From positions 1-6,748 of the forward strand of contig CAIOSS010000016.1 in assembly GCA_903860995.1 (NCBI GenBank): a stretch of 6,748 nucleotides of DNA, read 5' to 3'. Shown here one piece after another: positions 1 to 5,216 of this stretch; positions within the stretch are counted from its first letter, which is position 1, and each line of letters starts with the position of its first letter. A program made the translations under genes and the position numbers. The notes below the pieces were generated by a model. That model saw only the letters and a list, made by a program, of their open reading frames with translations. It ran no database searches and was not told the origin of the DNA. The stretch comes from an uncultured delta proteobacterium (GTDB lineage Bacteria > Myxococcota_A > Polyangia > Polyangiales > Ga0077539).

Positions 1-952
1 CGCCGGGCTGGGTGACGCACGAGGCGGCGTCGGCGCAGCGGTTCCAGGCGGTGGCGCCGGACTCGCAGGCGGCGCCCGCGGGCTGCGCGCGGTAGCAGAG
101 GTTGGTGCTGACGTCGCACGCGAGGCCCGGCCCGCAGGCGTCGCTCACGCACGCCGTGCCCGGGGCGGTGCCCACGCCGCGGCAGGTGCCGTCGAGCGCG
201 CCGGGGCTGGGGCCGACGCACGCCGTGCCCGGGGCGCAGGCGCCGTTGAGCTGCCGGCGGTCGCAGCGGGCGCCCGCGGCGAGGGGGGCGACCTCCTCGA
301 CGGTGAGCTCGAAGGTGCCCTGCACCACGCGGCCCGGCAGGGCGGCGGTGGACGCGAGGCCGCCGACGGCGATGTGCACCACGGCGCCGGCGGGGAGCGG
401 GCCCGTGGCGAGGCGCGAGGCGAAGCGGTTGCGGCTCCCGGCGGTGGCCGTGGGGTCGTCGTTGTTGCAGAAGAAGTCGCGCGGGTTGGCCACGCAGGCC
501 CGCATCGCGAGCACCGCGAGGGTGGTGTCGAAGGTCGCCGCGGTGCCCGCGTTGGCGGTGCTCACCCGCAGCGAGCCTTCGCCCCGCATCACGTAGCGGA
601 ACACCCGCTGGTAGGTCGACCGGAAGTTACAGACCGAGGTAAACGCCGTCGGGGGCTGGAGCCCGACGGTGTTGCTGCTGCGCTGCCCCCGGGTGTCGCC
701 CATGAGTCGGGTGACCTCGCCGACGAGGGTGCCGAGCTTGGTGAGGTCTTCGATCTCGACGTCGTTGCACTCGGCCGGCAGCGGAACATCCGCCGAGACC
801 CGCAGCACGTCGACGGCGGGGCGCGCGTCGACGGTCGCGACGTCCATCGCGGGTGCGTCGACCCCCGCGTCGAGGGGGCTTGCGGGTTGCGGGTCGGTGC
901 CACAACCAAGGAGTGCGGTCGCGGCGAGGGTCGTGACGAGAGCATGGCGCAT
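1..952 (-). CDS. Cys-rich lipoprotein with PPC-like domain (partial, C-terminus beyond window)
   Basis: The reading frame is open from ATG at 952 to the window edge (317 codons seen, no stop). The N-terminus MRHALVTTLAATALLGCGTD is a short signal peptide with a lipobox (LLGC, Cys17), so a surface or periplasmic lipoprotein is expected. Residues 20-60 form an Asp/Ala/Pro-rich linker of the kind common in myxobacterial lipoproteins. Residues about 112-219 resemble a PPC-like beta-sandwich: a VFRYVMRGEGSLRVST start, FDTTLAVLAMRAC, CNNDD, a LPAGAVVHIAVGG strand and a final GTFELTV. From residue 230 the protein becomes Cys-rich (C230, 239, 245, 257, 268, 273, 279, 286, 296, 306, 312), with APGTACV occurring twice, 23 residues apart. 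The Cys-rich part probably continues leftwards. There is no strong Shine-Dalgarno sequence; the start was chosen because it gives an intact lipoprotein signal. No catalytic motif was seen, so the function is unknown; adhesion or envelope structure is a guess. Export and lipidation are well supported; the PPC assignment is by pattern only. Confidence 0.85.
   Translation of the reverse strand, partial: MRHALVTTLAATALLGCGTDPQPASPLDAGVDAPAMDVATVDARPAVDVLRVSADVPLPAECNDVEIEDLTKLGTLVGEVTRLMGDTRGQRSSNTVGLQPPTAFTSVCNFRSTYQRVFRYVMRGEGSLRVSTANAGTAATFDTTLAVLAMRACVANPRDFFCNNDDPTATAGSRNRFASRLATGPLPAGAVVHIAVGGLASTAALPGRVVQGTFELTVEEVAPLAAGARCDRRQLNGACAPGTACVGPSPGALDGTCRGVGTAPGTACVSDACGPGLACDVSTNLCYRAQPAGAACESGATAWNRCADAASCVTQPG
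147..236 (-). repeat. Pair of 21-bp perfect direct repeats inside the Cys-rich modules
   Basis: The same 21 bases occur at 147-167 and 216-236, offset by 69 bp (23 codons). Both copies are in frame and encode the APGTACV motif of two successive Cys-rich modules. This is consistent with module duplication within the gene, and the repeat is not intergenic or mobile. Confidence 0.8.
902..952 (-). other. Lipoprotein signal peptide and lipobox
   Basis: Residues 1-17 of the lipoprotein have one early basic residue (R2), a hydrophobic core (ALVTTLAATALL) and a lipobox L14-L15-G16-C17. Signal peptidase II would cleave before Cys17. Residues +2 and +3 after Cys are Gly-Thr, not Asp, so E. coli-type inner-membrane retention is not suggested; myxobacterial sorting rules differ and cannot be read here. 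Confidence 0.8.
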
Positions 953-1047
953 GAGAGGCCCGGGATGATGGTTCAGGCCGGGGCCGGGTGTCGAGCGCGG
1001 GCGACGATCACGCGGACGGTGATGCTGCTAGGGTGCGGACACGCCTG
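953..1047. promoter_or_regulatory. Divergent intergenic region between lipoprotein and DUF2325-like gene
   Basis: These 95 bp separate two divergent starts and must hold both promoters if neither gene is read from further away. No convincing -35/-10 pair or strong ribosome-binding site was seen. An interrupted inverted repeat ATCAC-N7-GTGAT lies at 1007-1023 and could be an operator, but 5-bp arms are close to chance. If the DUF2325-like gene began at GTG 988, the repeat would be coding. Confidence 0.4.
1007..1023. promoter_or_regulatory. Possible operator: ATCAC-N7-GTGAT inverted repeat
   Basis: Arms at 1007-1011 and 1019-1023 are perfect inverted copies with a 7-bp spacer. They sit 24 bp upstream of ATG 1048 and 54 bp upstream of the lipoprotein ATG. 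Position suits a shared operator, but only one copy exists in the window and no regulator is encoded nearby. Confidence 0.2.
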
Positions 1048-2148
1048 ATGACAAACACAGTGGAAGACCTATTGGCAAAGCTCCGCGAGCAGATCACGAC
1101 CCGGAAACAGGAGTCCGAAGACCGGGTGGTGCGCATCAAGGCCGCCGCGGACGACTACCTGAAGGCGGTCGAGGCCGACCTCGTGACCGAGGTGGCGGTG
1201 CGCGCGGGCCTCGAGGCGCAGCGCTCGTCGACGGCGGTGCGGGCCGCGCTGACGCTGCGCTCGCTCATCGAGTCGCTGCCCGAGGCGAGGGTGCGGGTCG
1301 AGGCGTCCGCGCCCGAGGCGCCCGCGCCCGAGGCCCACGACGAGGCCCACGACGAGGCGAAGGCCCCCGCGGCGGCGCGGCGGGTGGAGACCGACCCGGA
1401 GGTCGAGGCGCTCTTCCGGGAGTTTCACGCGATGGAGTTCGACGGGCTCTCCGACGGGGTGTTCAAGCCGTGGGCGGAGGAGTTCGCGTGCCGGGCGCGG
1501 GGGCTCCAGGCGCGCGGCCTCGCCGACGGGGCCGACCTGCTGACGCGGATGTTCCGGGTGCTGACAGCCAAGGCCTTCCAGAGAAACACCCGGGACATCT
1601 TCGGCCTCGCGCGCAACCACCACGGCGACTGGGCCGCGCGGGCCGAGCGCGCGCGCCGCGAGCGCGAGCAGGCGCAGGCGGGGCCCGGGCCGCGCTCGGT
1701 GTCGACGCGCATGGTGATCCCCGAGGCGCTGCGCGCGGCGGTGGCGTCCCCGGACGAGGACGACGCGGGCGACTGGCCCGAGCTGCCGAAGCTGCTGAGC
1801 CTCTGCGCCGAGCGCCCGCTGGTGCTGCTGGGCGGCGTCGTGAAGCAGGAGAAGCTCGACCGGCTCAAGAAGCACCTCGGCGGCGACGTCGAGTGGATCG
1901 CCACGGACAACGGCAACCCGCAGGGCATCGCGTCGCTCGAGCGCCGCGTGCGGGAGGGTCGCGTGGGCGCCGTGGTGGTGCTCGAAGAGCTCATCGGCCA
2001 CCGGCACTTCTCGCCCGTGATCGACGCCGCGCGCCAGGCCGTCATGCCCCTCGCGTACGGCGCCAAGGCGGGCAAGGCCTCCATCGTGCGCGCCCTGCAG
2101 GACATCGAGGCCACGCTGGCCCACAGGCCCGAAGCTACGGGCACCTGA
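1048..2148 (+). CDS. Coiled-coil protein with C-terminal DUF2325-like domain
   Basis: A 366-residue soluble protein with no signal peptide or membrane segment. Residues 1-80 are charged and helical (probable coiled coil). Residues 87-110 are a Pro/Ala/Glu linker with a small repeat (EAHDEAHDEA). Residues 115-210 form a second, mostly helical region ending in an Arg/Glu-rich stretch. Residues 257-357 match the pattern of DUF2325: a start strand with GG (PLVLLGGVVKQEKLDRLKKHLG), then alternating strands and helices (GAVVVLEELIGHRHFSPVIDAARQAVMPL) and a closing AGKASIVRAL. That layout suggests a Rossmann-like fold; its biochemical role is not established. ATG 1048 was preferred over GTG 988 because the first codons after it (ACA, ACA, GAA, CTA, TTG, GCA) are unusually AT-ending for this DNA, as is common at true starts. 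The gene converges on the kinase gene with a 16-bp gap, so it is not in its operon. CDS call is firm; the domain call is from pattern memory. Confidence 0.85.
   Translation: MTNTVEDLLAKLREQITTRKQESEDRVVRIKAAADDYLKAVEADLVTEVAVRAGLEAQRSSTAVRAALTLRSLIESLPEARVRVEASAPEAPAPEAHDEAHDEAKAPAAARRVETDPEVEALFREFHAMEFDGLSDGVFKPWAEEFACRARGLQARGLADGADLLTRMFRVLTAKAFQRNTRDIFGLARNHHGDWAARAERARREREQAQAGPGPRSVSTRMVIPEALRAAVASPDEDDAGDWPELPKLLSLCAERPLVLLGGVVKQEKLDRLKKHLGGDVEWIATDNGNPQGIASLERRVREGRVGAVVVLEELIGHRHFSPVIDAARQAVMPLAYGAKAGKASIVRALQDIEATLAHRPEATGT
1330..1353 (+). repeat. 12-bp tandem repeat in the linker of the DUF2325-like gene
   Basis: Two perfect copies of GAGGCCCACGAC (1330-1341 and 1342-1353) are followed by a partial third copy. 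They encode EAHD twice in the flexible linker. The unit is a multiple of three, so copy changes would alter linker length without shifting the frame. Confidence 0.8.
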
Positions 2149-2164
2149 GGCCCCCGGCGCGTCC
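2149..2164. other. Convergent 3' junction, 16 bp
   Basis: This is the entire gap between the TGA of the DUF2325-like gene and the TAA of the kinase gene. No stem with a T-tract was found on either strand, so any terminator must be Rho-dependent or lie within the facing coding region, and the two transcripts may overlap at their 3' ends. Confidence 0.6.
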
Positions 2165-4387
2165 TTACCTCCCTACGTAACCCGCGCGGGTGAGCAGCGC
2201 CTGCCCGACGGCCCCGGTGGCCATCGCCGCGAAGCCCTCCGCCGCCCGCGTCGGGGCGCGCGCCGGCTCCCGCGCGAGCACCACCGCCAGCGCCAACGGG
2301 TAGCGCAGCGTGCGCACCGAGGCCGCGGTGGGCGTCACCGCGGAGCCGCGCCCGGACGCCACGCCCAGCGCGCGCACCGTCGCGTTGACGGCGCCGAGGG
2401 AGACCACCGCCACGGCCCGCGGGTCGGCCGCCACCGCGCGCACCGCGGCGGCCTCGTCGGGCACGGACTCGACCGCGGGCGACAGGGCGAGGGCCGGTGT
2501 CACCCGCGCGAGCACCATCGCCCGCAGCGCGGCCCGCGCCGAGGTCTCGCCCGGGGGCAGCACCAGCCGCGGCGCCACGTCGGTGCCCCGCACCGCGCGC
2601 CACGTCGTCATGCGCCCGGCGAAGAGCTCGCCCAGCTCGGTCTGGGTGATGCCGCGCACCGGGCTCGACGGGTGCACCACCACCGCCACGGCGTCGTAGC
2701 CCACCACCCGCTCGGTGGCCGCCCGCGGCTCGGTGCCCGGCGCCAGGAAGAGCGCCACCATCGCCCGCCCCGCGCCCACCATCGCCCGCGCGTCGCCCGG
2801 GGTGAGCGACACCCGCGTGCCGCCGGGGCCCTGCGCGAAGGCCCGCGCCCACTCGGTGGCCAGCGTCGGGGCGAGGCCCGGGTCGGCCGCGAGCGAGAGG
2901 GTCTCCATCTCGGGCACGGCCGCGCCCGGCGAGGGCGTCGCCCCGGTCGGGGGGGCCGGGGGCGACAGCACCGTGGAGGCGCTCGGCGGCGGCGGCCCCG
3001 GGGTCGCCACGGCGTTGCGCAGCGCGAGGCGGCGCTCCAGCGCGTCGGCGCGTCGGCTCTCGCCCAGCCAGAGGCCCAGCGTGGCGCCCGCGGTCGCCCA
3101 GCCCGCGACGGCCAGCGCCGCGAGGGCCCAGCGCATCCGGCCCGACATCCCCGACGGGGCGCGCGCCTGCGGGCCGCGCTCCGTCGGAGGCTCGTCCCGG
3201 GGCGCGCCGAGCTCGTACGCGGGCTCGAGGGCCGCGGGCGGCAGCGAGCCCAGCACCATCGACGACGTGGGCGTCGGCACCTTCGCGCGCGCGCCGTGGG
3301 GGGCGCCCGGAAACACCGACGCCGGCCGCAGGAGGGAGAGCGCCGGGGCGTCGTCGACCATCGTCGGGGTGTCGTCGCCCGGCGACGGGATCTCCCCCGC
3401 GTCGATGCGCTCCCAGCGGGCCTCGATGGGCTGTCCGTCGAGGGCGAACTCCACCAGCTTCGCCAGCGTACCGTCCTGCACGTCCCAGCCGTGCGCGGCC
3501 ATCACCCCGTCGATGGCCTGGCGCATCGCCCGCGCGCTCGGCCAGCGCTTCGTCACGTCGCGCTCGAGGGCGGACATCACGACCCGCGCGAGGTCGTCGG
3601 GGTAGTCCGCCACCCGCGACCTCGGCGGGGGGATGGTGTCTCGCACGACGGCCTTGTACAGCTCCGGCGCGGCGGAGCCCTTGAAGAGCCGCCCGCTGCC
3701 GGTGGACATCTCGTAGAGCGAGACGCCCACGGAGAAGAGGTCGGCGCGGGCGTCGAGGGGCTGCACCCCGGGCTCCCACTGCTCCGGGGACATGTAGCTG
3801 AACTTCCCCTTCACCCGCGCGACCTGCGTGCGCCCGAGGGCGGTCTCCGCGCGCGCGATGCCGAAGTCCACCAGCTTCACGACGCCGTCCTCGGCGATGA
3901 GGACGTTCTGCGGGGTGACGTCGCGGTGCACCACGTTGAGGGGCGCCCCGTCGGCGCCGTAGGCCTCGTGGGCGTACGCGAGGCCCGCGAGCACGTCGTT
4001 GATGATCCGCGCCGCGAGGGGGATCGGGATCGAGCGGCCCTTCTTCGCCAGGAGCAGCATGAGGGTGGCGACGGAGACGCCGCGCACCAGCTCCATGGCG
4101 AGGAAGAGCCGGTCGCCCTCGCGCCCCACCTCGTACACGGGCACCAGGTTGGGGTGGTGAAACGACTCCGCCACCAGCGCCTCGCGCAGGAACATCCGCA
4201 CCGTGTCGTCGTCGCCGGCGACCTCGCTCTTGAGCACCTTGAGCGCGACGACCGTCGGCGGCCCGTCGCCCATCCGGCGCGCGAGGTACACGTCGGCCAT
4301 GCCGCCGGACGCGATGCGCCGCTCGAGGACGTACCGCCCGAGGCGCGTCCCCCCCTCCTGCGCCAGCAGCGGGTCAGCCGATTTCAT
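2165..4387 (-). CDS. Transmembrane Ser/Thr protein kinase with periplasmic PstS-like sensor domain
   Basis: A 740-residue protein from ATG 4387 to TAA 2165; AGGG at 4398-4401 may serve as a weak ribosome-binding site. Kinase domain, residues about 17-290: glycine loop IASGGMADVY (25-34), Lys50 in VALK, Glu69 in the C-helix, catalytic loop HRDVTPQN (154-161, Asp156, Asn161), DFG 174-176, MSPEQ 199-203 and DLFSVGV from 216. All core catalytic residues are present, so it should be active. Residues 291-416 are a Pro-rich juxtamembrane segment. Residues 420-441 form one membrane helix, followed by a Pro/Ser linker to about 490. Residues 494-740 resemble a PstS/PBP-like domain: GYDAVAVVVHPSSPV, ITQTELGELFAGRMTTW, AVAVVSLGAV, PT...YPLAL and a terminal LLTRAGYV. 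Topology predicts the kinase in the cytoplasm and the binding-protein-like domain outside. It could sense phosphate or another small solute, but the usual phosphate contacts look altered, so the ligand is open. The unrecognised gene 81 bp upstream could be co-transcribed. Confidence 0.95.
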   Translation of the reverse strand: MKSADPLLAQEGGTRLGRYVLERRIASGGMADVYLARRMGDGPPTVVALKVLKSEVAGDDDTVRMFLREALVAESFHHPNLVPVYEVGREGDRLFLAMELVRGVSVATLMLLLAKKGRSIPIPLAARIINDVLAGLAYAHEAYGADGAPLNVVHRDVTPQNVLIAEDGVVKLVDFGIARAETALGRTQVARVKGKFSYMSPEQWEPGVQPLDARADLFSVGVSLYEMSTGSGRLFKGSAAPELYKAVVRDTIPPPRSRVADYPDDLARVVMSALERDVTKRWPSARAMRQAIDGVMAAHGWDVQDGTLAKLVEFALDGQPIEARWERIDAGEIPSPGDDTPTMVDDAPALSLLRPASVFPGAPHGARAKVPTPTSSMVLGSLPPAALEPAYELGAPRDEPPTERGPQARAPSGMSGRMRWALAALAVAGWATAGATLGLWLGESRRADALERRLALRNAVATPGPPPPSASTVLSPPAPPTGATPSPGAAVPEMETLSLAADPGLAPTLATEWARAFAQGPGGTRVSLTPGDARAMVGAGRAMVALFLAPGTEPRAATERVVGYDAVAVVVHPSSPVRGITQTELGELFAGRMTTWRAVRGTDVAPRLVLPPGETSARAALRAMVLARVTPALALSPAVESVPDEAAAVRAVAADPRAVAVVSLGAVNATVRALGVASGRGSAVTPTAASVRTLRYPLALAVVLAREPARAPTRAAEGFAAMATGAVGQALLTRAGYVGR
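2168..2908 (-). other. PstS/PBP-like extracytoplasmic domain
   Basis: Residues 494-740 follow the order of conserved blocks of PstS-type phosphate-binding proteins: an N-terminal strand and helix (LSLAADPGLAPTLATEWARAF), the hinge block GYDAVAVVVHP with ELGELFAGRMTTW, the block AVAVVSLGAVNATVRAL, PT then YPLAL, and the closing helix with GQALLTRAGYV. Positions that usually supply phosphate contacts differ: the Gly-Ser-(S/T)-Thr-like start is AADPG (500-504), and the block aligned to SGT is ETSA (614-617). The fold call is stronger than any ligand call. Confidence 0.75.
3065..3136 (-). other. Single membrane-spanning helix of the kinase
   Basis: Residues 420-441 are a continuous run of Ala, Leu, Val, Gly and Trp without charge, preceded by Arg417 and Arg419 and followed by GESRR. 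It is the only long hydrophobic segment in the protein and divides the kinase from the PstS-like part. There is no N-terminal signal peptide, so the kinase side should stay in the cytoplasm. Confidence 0.9.
3518..4339 (-). other. Protein kinase catalytic domain
   Basis: Residues 17-290 of the kinase gene. This is an RD kinase (Arg155 before catalytic Asp156), so activation-loop phosphorylation is expected. Candidate sites between DFG and SPE are T182, T187 and S197. The catalytic-loop position that is Lys in the common HRDLKPxN form is Thr159's neighbour context here (HRDVTPQN); related VS/VT forms are frequent in myxobacterial kinases, so this is a lineage trait and not evidence of a dead enzyme. 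Confidence 0.93.
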
Positions 4388-4468
4388 CCGTCGAGCACCC
4401 TAGGACAACCCCGGGCGAGGCGTCACGGTTTCGCCCGAAGGTCACCCCCGGTGTGGCCGCCGGAGCTC
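4388..4468 (-). promoter_or_regulatory. Leader of the kinase gene with an inverted repeat
   Basis: The 81 bp lie between the stop of the 191-residue gene and the kinase start. They contain 7-bp arms (CGGGCGA at 4412-4418 and TCGCCCG at 4431-4437) with a 12-nt loop; two further G-U pairs could extend the stem in RNA. No T-run follows it in the direction of transcription, so it is not a standard intrinsic terminator. It could be an operator, an attenuating hairpin or a chance result of high GC. No recognisable promoter was seen. Confidence 0.35.
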
Positions 4469-5044
4469 TCACGCAGGCTTCGGCACCAGCCAGCGGATGA
4501 GGGCCCAGTACACCTCGCGCTCGCGCGTCGGCAGCGAGCGCACGCGCTTCATGGCGTCGAGGTCGATCTCCTTGCGGGCGCGGCGCCGCATGCGCCCCGC
4601 GTGGTCGATCTCCTTCTTGTGGTCCGGGCCGATGTGCTTGAGGAAGTCCGACCCGGCGGAGAGGTCTCCCTTGGCCAGGGTCTTCGGGCGCCCCGAGAGG
4701 TGCGGCGAGTGGTCGTGCATCACGTCCTCCCACTGCTCGATGCGGATGCCCACGAAGACGTACCCGCGGGCCCCGTCGACCCCGCCGTCGGAGACGCCGC
4801 CGATGGCGCAGTCGATGTCCCAGCGCTCGTCGACGTAGCGCTCGAACTCCAGCTCGTAGCGCACCCGCGGGTCGACGTTGCGCTTGTGCTTGAGCGCCTG
4901 CTCCAGCAGCCGCGCGTGCACCTCCGCGAGCGACGCGTCGGGCTCCAGGCCCAGCGAAACATGGAAGCCCCGGACCAGCTCGTGGGTGGCGTCGGTCTCC
5001 AGCACTGCCCCGACCGCGATGCGCGTGTAGATCTCATACAACAT
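4469..5044 (-). CDS. Hypothetical protein, 191 residues
   Basis: I do not recognise this family. From ATG 5044 the product is MLYEIYTRIAVGAVLETDAT..., ending ALIRWLVPKPA at TGA 4469. It has no signal peptide or membrane helix, so it is probably cytoplasmic. The first 105 residues look like an alpha/beta domain with a Glu/Arg-rich middle (YELEFERYVDERWDID, residues 63-78) and a strand GYVFVGIRIEQW (94-105). Residues 106-120 are His-rich (H110, H112, H115), and residues 141-170 are strongly charged (DHKKEIDHAGRMRRRARKEID), possibly a nucleic-acid or protein contact. The frame is open far upstream, into the antisense of the cytochrome gene. ATG 5044 was chosen because similarity to normal protein composition starts there; ATG 5104 would add 20 residues and leave only 16 bp before the divergent cytochrome start. 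It precedes the kinase by 81 bp on the same strand and may share its transcript. Confidence 0.75.
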   Translation of the reverse strand: MLYEIYTRIAVGAVLETDATHELVRGFHVSLGLEPDASLAEVHARLLEQALKHKRNVDPRVRYELEFERYVDERWDIDCAIGGVSDGGVDGARGYVFVGIRIEQWEDVMHDHSPHLSGRPKTLAKGDLSAGSDFLKHIGPDHKKEIDHAGRMRRRARKEIDLDAMKRVRSLPTREREVYWALIRWLVPKPA

Positions 5045-5120
5045 AGGACGGCCGGGCTTGTACCCCGACGCGGCCCCGCGGGCGACCACTCGTCGGCTGG
5101 TCATCAGGCGACGGGCAGTT
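5045..5120. promoter_or_regulatory. Divergent intergenic region between hypothetical gene and cytochrome gene
   Basis: Seventy-six bp separate the two starts, so back-to-back promoters would fit only tightly. No clear promoter boxes or palindromes were found. A weak purine run (GACGGGC, 5110-5116) lies just upstream of the cytochrome ATG. If the hypothetical gene starts at ATG 5104, the gap shrinks to 16 bp and its promoter would lie inside the cytochrome gene. Confidence 0.4.
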
Positions 5121-5216
5121 ATGATCCGCCGCGTGACCCGCCCGCCTGGCTTCCGCTCTGCCTCCGCGCTCTCCACCGCCGTCGTGCTCGCGCTGCTCCC
5201 GTCGGCCGCCTGGGGG
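5121..5216 (+). other. Sec signal peptide of the cytochrome
   Basis: Residues 1-32 have two arginines at positions 3-4, a hydrophobic core at about 15-27 and a cleavage-like end AAWG before Gln33. Export is required for covalent haem attachment at CXXCH, which agrees with the five sites downstream. There is no twin-Arg motif followed by FLK, so Sec is favoured. Confidence 0.85.

Noticed and set aside
374..1048. 224-residue plus-strand open frame opposite the lipoprotein
   Set aside because: It is antisense to a frame with a clean lipobox, a PPC-like domain and Cys-rich modules, and its own composition (Gly/Arg/Ala/His) is typical of a shadow frame.
1069..2124. 351-residue minus-strand open frame opposite the DUF2325-like gene
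   Set aside because: Leu/Arg/His/Gly-rich shadow sequence without a recognisable domain; the plus frame has a helical region and a DUF2325-like pattern.
2136..2156. Possible terminator GGGC-N7-GCCC at the end of the DUF2325-like gene
   Set aside because: The stem is only four base pairs and no T-tract follows.
2180..2191. Perfect 12-bp palindrome ACCCGCGCGGGT near the kinase stop codon
   Set aside because: It has no loop, no following T-run, lies in coding sequence for the conserved TRAGYV end, and such GC palindromes are expected by chance here.
1425..3779. 784-residue open frame on the minus strand spanning the kinase gene and the DUF2325-like gene
   Set aside because: It is a shadow frame of the kinase gene, extremely rich in Arg/Gly/Ala with no domain pattern, and it crosses the convergent junction into antisense of another clear gene.
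3923..3925. Kinase possibly inactive because the catalytic loop reads HRDVTPQN rather than HRDLKPxN
   Set aside because: Asp156, Asn161, Lys50, Glu69 and DFG are all present, and VT/VS forms at this place are common in myxobacterial kinases, so loss of activity is not supported.
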